Part shown: positions 9,255 through 17,906 of the stretch, one piece after another
How the letters are laid out: every line of letters starts with the position of its first letter
Numbering within the stretch: the first letter of the stretch is position 1
Source: Malaciobacter halophilus
GTDB taxonomy: Bacteria > Campylobacterota > Campylobacteria > Campylobacterales > Arcobacteraceae
Length of the DNA: 47,378 bases
Assembly: GCF_002837275.1 (NCBI RefSeq)
Contig: NZ_NXIF01000036.1
Span: 1 to 47,378 of the forward strand
Direction: 5' to 3'
Translations under genes and position numbers: made by a program
Notes under the pieces: generated by a model
Told to the model about the DNA's origin: nothing
Databases searched by the model: none
Seen by the model: only the letters and a program-made list of their open reading frames with translations

Positions 9255-10751
9255 TTAAACTCCTATTTTAAATCTTGATTTTAGCTGCTTAATTTTATTT
9301 TTGCCAATTCCTTCAATCTCTTCAAGCTCTTCAATAGAGTTAAAACCTTTTAACTTTTTTTTATGTTTAATTATAAGTTTTGCAAGTTTTTTACCTATAC
9401 CTTTTATTTTAATTAGTTCATGTTCTTCTACACAATTTATATCAACTCTCATATCATCTAAACTTTTATCCCAACATTTAAGCATCTGTTCATCAACTGA
9501 TTCAAGTTCTAATAAATCAGTTGAGTCTGTAATTATATTTTCTTGTATATAATCATGTATTTCTACTGCAAGCTCCTCTTGCATTGCATATAAAGTCATT
9601 ATATCTGTTAAAGAAGCATTATTTAAATTTAATTTTTTTAAATCAAAATCATCTGATTTTTTTTGTTTATCAAAATTTTTTTGTAAAGTTTTTATTTTTA
9701 TTGGTTCAGGAAAATCACTATCTTTACTTTTACTTACTTCTTGCATATCAAAACCAATATCTAAATCATTTAAATACCACTCTCCATCAAAACTAGGTTT
9801 ATATTTAGAAAAACCAATATGTCTTAATGTTCTAAGTAAACTTGAATCAATTTTACCTAGTTCTTGCCATGAATAAATTGGAATATGTGGCATTTTAAAT
9901 TTACCTTTTGAAAAATCCCACATTAAATATTGTCCTATCCAATCTCTTATATAAGGAAAAGCTGCAAATGCAGTAGCACACTCTAAAATATAAGCTTTGC
10001 CTGTATTTTTACAAATAGCAATATCACAAGCCCAATATTCAGCTTTTGCTGCTTTACTTGACTGAACTGCTAATTCTAAAGCATTCATAGGAATGTTATT
10101 GTAAGACATTGAGCCTCCTTGTGAAGTATTTGTAATCCATTCATCTTTTTTTGCATATCTCCAAAAAGCGCAAACTGGTTTATGTCCAATTAACATAACC
10201 CTAATATCTCCATTATCTTTCAATTTAATTGCATCTTGAGTATAAATTGGGATATATTTTTTCTCATCTAGTAGCTTTTTTGTTTCTTTATAATTATCTA
10301 CTTTATGTACATAATATCCTCCATAATTAGATGGACCATAGCTTCTTTTTATTATTTGAGGATATTTTGCTTTTTTCTGTAAGTATTTATTTGCTTTTTT
10401 TGTATCATAAAATATTTTTGTTTTAGGAATATTAAGTTTATGTTTTTTACAAAATAGAGTAACGTTCTGTTTTGATTTGTTTGAAAACTGTGATTGCAAA
10501 GATGGTACAAATCTAACATGTGGTAGCTCTTTTGAAATCTCTACAAAAGTATCATATGCAGTTGCAGGTATATTACCAATTAAAATATCTATTTTTTTTC
10601 TTTTGACTTCTTTTATAAATCTTTGCTTATCATTTTTCCAATGATAAACAACTTCTTCAATTTTATTTGGCCATCCTTTAAAGTTTGAATGGTCAAAAAA
10701 TCTTAATACATAATCAAGATATATAAATCCTAGTTTTGGTAACTTTTTCAT
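9255..10751 (-). CDS. RimK-like ATP-grasp protein fused to helix-hairpin-helix repeats
   Basis: In this 498-residue protein, residues ~90-290 form an ATP-grasp domain: ATP-binding PQIIKRSYGPSNYGGYYV, then DIRVMLIGHKPVCAFWR, and NTSQGGS. In the final metal-binding strand the usual E-x-N is altered: it reads ILECATAFAAFP. The C-terminus carries two ComEA-like helix-hairpin-helix units, a weak one at ~374-420 and a clear one at ~435-495 with IKGIGKKLAKLII and IEGIGKNKIKQL. These fold types bind DNA or mediate protein contacts. The gene abuts its neighbours with no gap, in the order M20 peptidase, ATP-grasp, this gene, M14 peptidase. ATP-grasp enzymes make C-N bonds between a carboxylate and an amine; activity here is uncertain because of the altered site. 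Confidence 0.82.
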   Translation of the reverse strand: MKKLPKLGFIYLDYVLRFFDHSNFKGWPNKIEEVVYHWKNDKQRFIKEVKRKKIDILIGNIPATAYDTFVEISKELPHVRFVPSLQSQFSNKSKQNVTLFCKKHKLNIPKTKIFYDTKKANKYLQKKAKYPQIIKRSYGPSNYGGYYVHKVDNYKETKKLLDEKKYIPIYTQDAIKLKDNGDIRVMLIGHKPVCAFWRYAKKDEWITNTSQGGSMSYNNIPMNALELAVQSSKAAKAEYWACDIAICKNTGKAYILECATAFAAFPYIRDWIGQYLMWDFSKGKFKMPHIPIYSWQELGKIDSSLLRTLRHIGFSKYKPSFDGEWYLNDLDIGFDMQEVSKSKDSDFPEPIKIKTLQKNFDKQKKSDDFDLKKLNLNNASLTDIMTLYAMQEELAVEIHDYIQENIITDSTDLLELESVDEQMLKCWDKSLDDMRVDINCVEEHELIKIKGIGKKLAKLIIKHKKKLKGFNSIEELEEIEGIGKNKIKQLKSRFKIGV

Positions 10752-11666
10752 CTAATAACCTCTCTTTTTAAATGTTTTTTTATCAATTAATTCAACTATC
10801 ATATCTATCTTTTTGTCATTGTAATCAATGCCGATTTTTTCTTGTTCTGGCGTTGCAAAAGCTGGGATTCCATTTACTTCTAAAACAAGATACTCTTTCT
10901 TTTTTTTATCATAAATAATATCAACTCCAGCTATTTCAAGGTTTGTTATTTTTGCAGCTTTTTTTGCTAAATCTATTATTTGTTCATTTGGTTCTCTTTT
11001 AAAAACTGTTCCTCCACTAGTAACATTTGTTCTCCAATCTTTTTTACTTGCTTTTCTACCATAACATCCAACAAACTCATTATTTACAATGTCAACTCTA
11101 TAATCAGTATTATCATAATTAATAAATTTTTCCACATAGAAATATCTAACATTTATTTGATTTAAAAATGGAAGTAGCATATTTAAAGCTTCTTCATTCT
11201 CTATTTTGGTAAGCCCAACCCCTCCCCAGCCATCAGTTGGTTTATATACCATTTTTGACCATTTTTTCATAATTGCTTGTAAATGGTGTGTATCATTTCT
11301 ATGACATAATTTATAATCAGCTGTGGGGATATTATTGTTTCTTAATAAAAAAGAGGTTTGAAATTTATCTTCTGTTAATTCAAAAGCATCAAAATTATTT
11401 ATCATAGGCATTACTTTATTTAATGCTTTATATAAATACATTTGATATTGTGTTTGTTCTCCTGCATTATAAGAAAAAAATAGATCAAGTTTATCCAATT
11501 TCAAGTCTTTATATAAAATATGACCATTTTTAGCAATAGCATTTCGAAGATTTATATTTGTAACTACATCTATATCTCTTTGCTTTAGTTTTTCAATCAT
11601 CTTTTTTTGGATTACATCTCCACCACCATTTTGGTATAACCACATACCAATTTTACGTTTTGCCAT
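10752..11666 (-). CDS. RimK-like ATP-grasp ligase
   Basis: This 304-residue ATP-grasp protein has MVYKPTDGWGGVGLTKI (nucleotide loop), DYRVDIVNNEFVGCYGRKA, NVTSGGT, and an intact metal motif VLEVNGIPAFA. This is the RimK/glutathione-synthetase-like class, which ligates an amino acid to a carboxylate through an acyl phosphate. The N-terminus (KIGMWLYQNGGG) forms a pre-ATP-grasp domain. It overlaps the upstream M20 peptidase gene by 14 bases and abuts the downstream ATP-grasp-HhH gene, so the three are almost surely co-translated. Substrate and product are unknown. Confidence 0.87.
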   Translation of the reverse strand: MAKRKIGMWLYQNGGGDVIQKKMIEKLKQRDIDVVTNINLRNAIAKNGHILYKDLKLDKLDLFFSYNAGEQTQYQMYLYKALNKVMPMINNFDAFELTEDKFQTSFLLRNNNIPTADYKLCHRNDTHHLQAIMKKWSKMVYKPTDGWGGVGLTKIENEEALNMLLPFLNQINVRYFYVEKFINYDNTDYRVDIVNNEFVGCYGRKASKKDWRTNVTSGGTVFKREPNEQIIDLAKKAAKITNLEIAGVDIIYDKKKKEYLVLEVNGIPAFATPEQEKIGIDYNDKKIDMIVELIDKKTFKKRGY

Positions 11667-12765
11667 TTTTACTCTCCATATTTTGATAATGCATTAGTAT
11701 TTTTGTCATCAATTTAATTCTTTTTTCAAAGCTAGATTTTAATGCTTTTTCTTTATTAGTATGGTCATATAAGCCATATGGTCCAAATCCATCTAGTGTT
11801 ATTACATTGCAAGCTGAAAAAATGTTAGCATCACTTACCCCACCTCTTTGTTCTGTATAAATATTTTCATCACATATTTTTTCTAATTCCTTAATAAGTT
11901 CATATTGCTTTTTATTCTCTTGCATCACTTCTCTTTGAATTTGACCTTCAAGTTTAGATTTTGTTCCTTTTACATATGAGGTATTTGTAATTATTTTAAG
12001 TTCTTTTAGTAATCTATTTTTTTCATCAGTGGTTTTAAAACGAATCTCTAATAAAAGTGTAGCTTTGGGTGATATTGTATTTGCTCCAATTCCACCTTCA
12101 ATTTTCCCAACATTAACTGTTGTTCCTGAGTTTAAATTAGTTAAATTTACAAGTTTTTGTAGTTTATATGAGGCTTCAAGATTTGCATCAATTCCTTTAT
12201 CATACGATGTACCTGCATGTGAAGCTTTTCCTTTGCAAGTTATAGTAAAAGTTCCAACACCTTTTCTAGCTGTTACAACTTCTAAGTTTTTCCCAGCAGC
12301 TTCAAAATCAAAACATATATCATAATCTTTTGCAATCTCTTTGCTAATCTCTTTAGAGTCATCACTTCCTGACTCTTCATCACTTACTAAAAAGAAATCA
12401 ATATTAAATATTTGTTTATTTTGTTTATATATATTTCTAAGTGCTTGTAAAGCAACAATATTCCCACCTTTCATATCGCAAACACCTGGACCATATACCC
12501 ACTTTGTATCCTCTTTAAAGCCTTCAAAACTATTTGGAGGAAATACAGTATCATTATGTCCTAAAAGTAAGATTTTAATTCCACTTTTTTTATAACTTGT
12601 AAAAAGTGCATGGTTTCCAATATGTTCTTTTTTGAAAAGTTTTGTAGTAAAGCCTAACTCTTCAAGCCATATTTGCATTTGTGTTGTTACATTATCAACA
12701 CCTTGTTTATTTTTTGTATAAGAGTTTATATCTACTATTGTTTTTAAATCATTAAAATAGTGCAT
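11653..12765 (-). CDS. M20-family metallopeptidase (carboxypeptidase G2 / ArgE / DapE-like)
   Basis: This is a 370-residue cytosolic enzyme of the co-catalytic zinc M20 family. The metal and catalytic residues are seen in LLGHNDTVFP (His and Asp), YGPGVCDMKGG (bridging Asp) and VSDEESGS (general-base Glu and zinc Glu). The dimerisation region includes GKASHAGT. The family removes C-terminal or N-acyl amino acids; DTVFP and the layout are closest to carboxypeptidase G2-type members. It is the first gene of the ATP-grasp/peptidase operon and faces argG upstream on the same strand, but 124 bases and a terminator lie between. It could trim an amide made by the ligases next to it; this is inference. 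Confidence 0.87.
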   Translation of the reverse strand: MHYFNDLKTIVDINSYTKNKQGVDNVTTQMQIWLEELGFTTKLFKKEHIGNHALFTSYKKSGIKILLLGHNDTVFPPNSFEGFKEDTKWVYGPGVCDMKGGNIVALQALRNIYKQNKQIFNIDFFLVSDEESGSDDSKEISKEIAKDYDICFDFEAAGKNLEVVTARKGVGTFTITCKGKASHAGTSYDKGIDANLEASYKLQKLVNLTNLNSGTTVNVGKIEGGIGANTISPKATLLLEIRFKTTDEKNRLLKELKIITNTSYVKGTKSKLEGQIQREVMQENKKQYELIKELEKICDENIYTEQRGGVSDANIFSACNVITLDGFGPYGLYDHTNKEKALKSSFEKRIKLMTKILMHYQNMESKNGKT

Positions 12766-12862
12766 GTTTACTTCTTATTTTTAAGATAAGAAGTATTCTA
12801 ATAAAGAATAGTTACAATTTAACTACAAAATTATATTTAGATTGTTTAGTATTTAAAAGTGT

Positions 12863-12890
12863 GTAAAAAGCAGAAATATCTGCTTTTTAC
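12863..12890. terminator. Strong terminator after argG
   Basis: A perfect 12-bp inverted repeat, GTAAAAAGCAGA / TCTGCTTTTTAC, has loop AATA and overlaps the argG stop codon. Read on the minus strand it carries an internal T-run. It separates argG from the downstream peptidase/ATP-grasp operon. Confidence 0.75.
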
Positions 12891-14128
12891 TATTTGTTTT
12901 GAGTTTGTCCAGCAATAATAAATCTTAATGCATTTAATTTAATAAATCCTTCTGCATCTTTTTGATTATATACTTCATCTTCTTCGAAAGTAGAGTGAGC
13001 TTCAGAGAATAGTGATTTTTCTGATTCTCTTCCTGCTACAATTACATTTCCTTTATAAAGTTTTAATTTTACTGTACCTTGTACATTTTTTTGAGTATCA
13101 TCAATTGCTGCTTGAAGCATTTCTCTTTCTTTTGAGAACCAGTATCCATTATAGATTAGTTTTGCATATTTTGGCATTAGTTCATCTTTTAAATGAGCAG
13201 CTTCTCTATCTAAAGTAATAGATTCAATAGCTCTATGGGCTTTTAGCATGATTGTTCCACCTGGAGTTTCATAACAACCTCTTGCTTTCATTCCCACATA
13301 TCTATTTTCAACTATATCTATTCTTCCAATACCATGTTTGTTTCCATACTCATTTAAAGTTTTTAAAATTGTTGCTGGAGACATTTGCTCACCATTTATG
13401 GCAATTGGGTCACCATTTTTATATGAAATTGTAATATATTCTGGTGTATTTGGTGCATCTTCTAATGAATTAGTCCATAGCCACATAGATTTATCAGGCT
13501 CTTTTGATGGATCTTCTAATGCTAAGCCTTCATAAGAAATATGTAGAAGGTTTGCATCCATTGAATAAGGACTTACAGCAGGATTTCCATTTTCATCAAC
13601 ATGTTTTTTATCGATATTAATTCCATGCTTTTTAGCATATACTAAAAGTTTTTCTCTTGAGTTTAAATCCCATTCTCTCCAAGGAGCAATTACTGTAATT
13701 TCTGGGTTAAGACCTAAGTATCCAAGTTCAAATCTAACTTGGTCATTCCCTTTTCCAGTAGCACCATGTGCAACTGCATCAGCACCTGTTTTTTCAGCAA
13801 TTTCAATCTGTTTTTTAGAAATAAGTGGTCTAGCAATAGAAGTACCTAATAGATACTCTCCTTCATAAATTGCATTAGCTCTAAACATAGGGAATACATA
13901 ATCTTTAACAAACTCTTCTTTTATATCTAAAATAAAAATATTTTCTGGTTTAATTCCCATATCTAAAGCTTTTTGTCTTGCTGGCTCAACTTCTTCACCT
14001 TGCCCTAAATCAGCAGTAAAAGTGATAACTTCTGCATTATATTCGTCTTGAAGCCATTTTAAAATAATTGAAGTATCTAATCCTCCACTGTAAGCTAAAA
14101 CAACTTTTTTTACTTCTTTTGTGCTCAT
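12890..14128 (-). CDS. argG: Argininosuccinate synthase
   Basis: This 412-residue protein is full length for the family. The N-terminal PP-loop is seen as [16 protein letters not shown]. Further family motifs include [24 protein letters not shown] and [17 protein letters not shown]-like sequence (here [14 protein letters not shown]). It joins citrulline and aspartate with ATP to give argininosuccinate in arginine synthesis. argF in the same window (31071-31997) supplies citrulline, but the two genes are not adjacent. It is transcribed alone and ends in a strong hairpin. Confidence 0.97.
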   Translation of the reverse strand: MSTKEVKKVVLAYSGGLDTSIILKWLQDEYNAEVITFTADLGQGEEVEPARQKALDMGIKPENIFILDIKEEFVKDYVFPMFRANAIYEGEYLLGTSIARPLISKKQIEIAEKTGADAVAHGATGKGNDQVRFELGYLGLNPEITVIAPWREWDLNSREKLLVYAKKHGINIDKKHVDENGNPAVSPYSMDANLLHISYEGLALEDPSKEPDKSMWLWTNSLEDAPNTPEYITISYKNGDPIAINGEQMSPATILKTLNEYGNKHGIGRIDIVENRYVGMKARGCYETPGGTIMLKAHRAIESITLDREAAHLKDELMPKYAKLIYNGYWFSKEREMLQAAIDDTQKNVQGTVKLKLYKGNVIVAGRESEKSLFSEAHSTFEEDEVYNQKDAEGFIKLNALRFIIAGQTQNK

Positions 14129-14181
14129 ATCGTCTCCAAAAATATAAATATTAATTTGGATGTATTTTATCTAAAATTAGC

Positions 14182-14194
14182 TATAATCCCTATT
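14182..14194 (+). promoter_or_regulatory. Candidate -10 box for a leaderless transcript of the S4 protein
   Basis: TATAAT at 14182-14187 ends eight bases before the A of the ATG at 14195. A transcript starting at the normal distance would begin at the start codon itself. No Shine-Dalgarno sequence is visible before that ATG. Confidence 0.45.
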
Positions 14195-14452
14195 ATGAGA
14201 TGTGATAAATTTTTAAATGCAGTTAATATAACAAAAAGAAGAGCTGTTGCAGAAGATATGCTAGCTCACAAAGTAGTATTTGTAAATAATACAGTTGCTA
14301 AAAAAGCTAAAGAGATAAAAGTTGGAGATATTATTGAAATAAAATATCTTGAAAGAAGTGATAAATTTAAAGTTTTACAAATTCCTACTACAAAATCAAC
14401 TCCAAAATCAAAAATGGAAGAGTATGTAGAAAAAATAAGTGAAGAAGGGTAG
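14195..14452 (+). CDS. S4-domain RNA-binding protein (RqcP/Hsp15-like)
   Basis: In this 85-residue protein an S4 fold covers most of the length: MRCDKFLNAVNITKRRAVAEDML, then VFVNNTVAKKAKEIKVGDIIEIKY. Proteins of this type bind rRNA or the 50S-peptidyl-tRNA complex during ribosome rescue and quality control. The ATG at 14195 is chosen because homologous S4 proteins start just before this first helix; a longer frame would extend through the promoter. It begins a run with trpD, tsaE and lptB. Confidence 0.85.
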   Translation: MRCDKFLNAVNITKRRAVAEDMLAHKVVFVNNTVAKKAKEIKVGDIIEIKYLERSDKFKVLQIPTTKSTPKSKMEEYVEKISEEG

Positions 14453-14454
14453 AT

Positions 14455-15438
14455 ATGTTTAATAAGGCAAAATTGAAGTTTGATGATATTTTTGAAAATA
14501 GGCTAAGTCATGAAGAAGTAAGAGAGTATTTAGTTGAACTGTATGAAAGGGGAGAAACAGTTGAAGAAATCTCAGGAGCAGTAAGTGCAATGAGAGAGCA
14601 TTTAATTGCTTTACCTGCTGATAAACAAATGTGCCAAGAAGCTATTGATATTGTAGGAACAGGTGGAGATAAAAGTTATAGTTTTAATATTTCAAGTACA
14701 GTATCTATGCTTTTATCTGCAAGTGGTTCTTATGTGGCAAAACATGGAAATAGAAGTGTTACAAGTAAATCAGGAAGTTCAGATATGCTAGAAGCATTAG
14801 GGTTTAATTTAGACCTTAGTTTAGAAAAAAGTGCTCAAATGTTTGAGGAAACAGGTTTTGTTTTTATGCATGCAGCTAATCATCATCCTGCCATGAAATA
14901 TGTTACTCCAATTAGAAAATCTATTAATCATAGAACAATTTTTAATTTAATAGGTCCTTTATCTAATCCTGCTTTTGTAAAAAAACATTTATTAGGAGTT
15001 TTCCCAAAAGAGTTAATAGGAAAGATTACAGAAGCATTAAATGTTTTAGAATCAAAAAAAGCTATGGTAGTTAGTTCTAATGATGGAATGGATGAAATAT
15101 CAATTTCTGACATTACATTTGCTAATTTTTTAGAAAATGGAAAAATTAGTGAATTTATAATTGACCCTCAAGAACTAGGATTTAATCTTTCACCAAAAGA
15201 GTCTATTATTGGAGGTGATGCTAAAGAAAATGCAGTTATTACTAGAGGTATCTTATGCAATGAAATAAAAGATTCAAGATTAGATATTACATTAATAAAT
15301 GCAGCAGCAGCTTTGATTGTAGATGATAAAGCTAGAGATATGAAAGAGGGAATTGAAATAGCAAGAAGTACTATTGAAAGTGGTAAGGCAAAACAAAAAC
15401 TTGAGCAATTAATAAAAGTTTCAAATGCTTTAGCATAA
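14455..15438 (+). CDS. trpD: Anthranilate phosphoribosyltransferase
   Basis: This 327-residue protein matches the family length. The PRPP-binding glycine motif GTGGDKSYSFNIS is near residue 71, and KHGNRSVTSKSGSSD (~100) and HHPAMKYVTPIR follow. It transfers phosphoribose to anthranilate in tryptophan synthesis. It starts two bases after the S4 gene stop and lies outside any visible trp operon, so its expression is coupled to translation and cell-envelope genes (tsaE, lptB). Other trp genes are not in the window. Confidence 0.95.
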   Translation: MFNKAKLKFDDIFENRLSHEEVREYLVELYERGETVEEISGAVSAMREHLIALPADKQMCQEAIDIVGTGGDKSYSFNISSTVSMLLSASGSYVAKHGNRSVTSKSGSSDMLEALGFNLDLSLEKSAQMFEETGFVFMHAANHHPAMKYVTPIRKSINHRTIFNLIGPLSNPAFVKKHLLGVFPKELIGKITEALNVLESKKAMVVSSNDGMDEISISDITFANFLENGKISEFIIDPQELGFNLSPKESIIGGDAKENAVITRGILCNEIKDSRLDITLINAAAALIVDDKARDMKEGIEIARSTIESGKAKQKLEQLIKVSNALA

Positions 15439-15449
15439 GGAAAAGTAGT

Positions 15450-15869
15450 TTGCAAGAAAGATTAGAATTAAACTTAGAACAAATAGATAAACTTATAACT
15501 TTGTTAGAAGAAAAAATAAAACAAAAAGGTGATTGTGTTGTTTTACTAAGAGGTGATTTAGCAAGTGGTAAAACAACTTTAGTTAAAAATTTTGTAAAAA
15601 ATAAATCAAGTGAAGATTTAGTAACTTCACCTACTTTTTCTATTCAAACTGTTTACTCAAATAATATATATCATTATGATGTTTATAATAAAGGCTTAGA
15701 AGAGTTTATCTCTTTAGGACTTTTAGAAGAGTTTGAAAAAAAAGGCGTGCACTTTGTAGAGTGGGGTGATAAAAGATTAGAAGAGCTACTTCTTTCATAT
15801 GGTTTTAACGTAATTACTATTGAAATTGAAAAAACAGAAAATAAAAGGCAATATATAATTCATGCATAA
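15450..15869 (+). CDS. tsaE: tRNA threonylcarbamoyladenosine biosynthesis ATPase
   Basis: This 139-residue P-loop protein has Walker A GDLASGKTTLVKNF (~residues 35-48), then VTSPTFSI and FVEWGDKRLEELL typical of TsaE/YjeE. It works with TsaB and TsaD to add t6A at position 37 of ANN-decoding tRNAs. The start is TTG at 15450, with AAGGA about ten bases upstream; no in-frame ATG fits the family N-terminus. It overlaps lptB by eight bases. Confidence 0.93.
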   Translation: MQERLELNLEQIDKLITLLEEKIKQKGDCVVLLRGDLASGKTTLVKNFVKNKSSEDLVTSPTFSIQTVYSNNIYHYDVYNKGLEEFISLGLLEEFEKKGVHFVEWGDKRLEELLLSYGFNVITIEIEKTENKRQYIIHA

Positions 15870-16584
15870 GCTAGAGATAAAAGATATAACAAAAAAAATA
15901 AAAAAGACTCAAATTTTACATGGAATCTCTTTAAATATAAGAAGTGGAGAGATTGTAGGTCTATTAGGTCCTAATGGAGCTGGTAAAACTACTACATTTT
16001 ATACAGTATGTGGGTTAGTTAAACCAACAAGTGGAGAAGTTTTTTTTGATGATATAAATATTACAAATCTTCCTTTACATCAAAGAGCATTAAAAGGAAT
16101 AGGTTATTTACCTCAAGAGTCATCAATTTTCAAAGATTTAAGTGTAGAAGATAATCTTTTTTTAGCAGCTGAAGTTGTAACTGACAATAAAGATGAACAA
16201 CACAGAAGAGTAGAAGAGCTTCTTGAGGTTTTTAATATTGAACCAATTAGAAAAAGAAAAGGTATCTCTTTATCAGGTGGTGAAAGAAGAAGAACAGAAA
16301 TAGCACGAGCTTTAGTATCAAAACCTAAATTTTTACTTCTTGATGAACCTTTTGCTGGAGTTGATCCTATTGCTGTAAAAGATATTCAAGAGATAATTCA
16401 TCAATTAACTTTAAGAGGAATAGGGGTTTTAATTACAGACCATAATGTAAGAGAGACTTTACAAATTTGTCATAGAGCATATGTAATGAAAAGTGGAAGT
16501 TTATTAGCTTCTGGAAAAAGCGAAGAGATAAAAAGTGATGGGAGTGTTAGAGAACACTACTTAGGAGAAGATTTTAACTTCTAA
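15862..16584 (+). CDS. lptB: Lipopolysaccharide export ABC ATPase
   Basis: In this 240-residue ABC ATPase, Walker A is GPNGAGKTT, the Q-loop YLPQESSIF, the signature LSGGERRRTE, Walker B FLLLDEPFAGVDP and the switch ITDHNVRET. The GERRR form of the signature and the FAGVDP ending are typical of LptB, which powers LPS transport with LptFG and LptC. It overlaps tsaE at its start, and its stop codon overlaps that of a convergent GGDEF gene by four bases. Confidence 0.95.
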   Translation: MHKLEIKDITKKIKKTQILHGISLNIRSGEIVGLLGPNGAGKTTTFYTVCGLVKPTSGEVFFDDINITNLPLHQRALKGIGYLPQESSIFKDLSVEDNLFLAAEVVTDNKDEQHRRVEELLEVFNIEPIRKRKGISLSGGERRRTEIARALVSKPKFLLLDEPFAGVDPIAVKDIQEIIHQLTLRGIGVLITDHNVRETLQICHRAYVMKSGSLLASGKSEEIKSDGSVREHYLGEDFNF

Positions 16585-17906
16585 GCAGTGTAAGAAATAA
16601 CTCTATTTCTTCCCTCTTTTTTTGCTTTGTATAAAGCCATATCAGCTTTTTTTATAAACTCTTCTTCATTATCACCTTCATGAAGAGTTGTTACTCCAAA
16701 ACTTGCAGTAATTGATTTAGGAATTTCATCAGATTTAAAATCTTCTATTGCAAGTCTTATCTTTTCTGCAACTTTAATAGCTCCTTGAATATTTGTTTCA
16801 GGAAGTAAAACTAAAAACTCTTCTCCTCCCCATCTAACAACGGTATCATGCTCTCTTACACTTTTTGTAACAATATTTGCAATAAACTTAAGTACTTCAT
16901 CTCCAATATTATGACCAAACTCATCATTAAAGTTTTTAAAAAAATCAATGTCAAAAAGTATTAAAGATAAATCATTTTCATATCTTTTATCTCTTCTTAT
17001 CTCTTTTCCAAAGATTTCATGAAATTTTTGTCTATTAAAAAGTCCAGTTAATAAATCATGACTTGCTTGATACTCTAAAAGATTTGATTTCTCTTTTAAT
17101 TCAGTAATATCAGTTAAGGATATTACAAAGTGTTCTCCATTGTGTTCATAATCATCAATATTTACTGTAAAAACTCTATCTATATCTTTATTATTAGCTA
17201 TTTTAACAACTCTATCAACTTCATTTAAGTTTTGTAAATATTCAATCCAAGTTATATCTTTGCCCTCTAAAGTTTCAAGACTAAAAAAACCTCTTTCTTT
17301 TTTAAATAGTTTTGATACACATGAATGTTGTTTTAAAAACTCTTCTAAACTGTTTGTTTTAAAAAACTCTAAAAATTTCTTATTTACATTTGTTATTATA
17401 TTTGAGCTACTAACAAATACTATATTATCTTGGGCATCCAAAATTGATTTTATTTTTTGAATACCTTCTTCAACTTTTTCTTCTAAAGATAGATTTACCT
17501 CTTCTAATTGACGTCTTAAAAAGATTGGTTCAACAGCTTTTATCATACTTTCAATTAATTGGTATAAATCAATAGGTTTCATAGCATATGCACTAACACC
17601 TACATCAATAGCTTTTTTTAAAAAATTAGGATCATTATGTGCACTTGTAATTACAATAGGAATCTCTGGACTTTTTTGTTTTATCTCTGCACACATTTCA
17701 AGACCACCCATCTTAGGCATATTTATATCAGTTACAATTAAATCAATATCTTGATTTTGCTCAAACTTTTCTAATCCTTCTTTTCCATCTTTTGCAACAA
17801 TTATCTCTTTTACAATTGCTTTTATTGTTTTTCCAGTAAACTCTCTTACATCATTTTCATCTTCAACGTATAAAACTTTTATATTTTGTAGTATCTCTTT
17901 ATTCAT
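16581..17906 (-). CDS. Response regulator diguanylate cyclase (REC-PAS-GGDEF)
   Basis: This 441-residue protein has a receiver domain (~1-125) with VEDENDV, VTDINMPKM and AMKPIDL, then a PAS-like segment (~150-270), then a GGDEF domain (~280-440) with intact active site RWGGEEFLVLLPE. It is expected to make cyclic-di-GMP in response to phosphorylation. It overlaps by eight bases the upstream gene for an EAL protein whose middle part has a similar PAS-like region, so the two probably form an opposing pair. Confidence 0.92.
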   Translation of the reverse strand: MNKEILQNIKVLYVEDENDVREFTGKTIKAIVKEIIVAKDGKEGLEKFEQNQDIDLIVTDINMPKMGGLEMCAEIKQKSPEIPIVITSAHNDPNFLKKAIDVGVSAYAMKPIDLYQLIESMIKAVEPIFLRRQLEEVNLSLEEKVEEGIQKIKSILDAQDNIVFVSSSNIITNVNKKFLEFFKTNSLEEFLKQHSCVSKLFKKERGFFSLETLEGKDITWIEYLQNLNEVDRVVKIANNKDIDRVFTVNIDDYEHNGEHFVISLTDITELKEKSNLLEYQASHDLLTGLFNRQKFHEIFGKEIRRDKRYENDLSLILFDIDFFKNFNDEFGHNIGDEVLKFIANIVTKSVREHDTVVRWGGEEFLVLLPETNIQGAIKVAEKIRLAIEDFKSDEIPKSITASFGVTTLHEGDNEEEFIKKADMALYKAKKEGRNRVISYTA

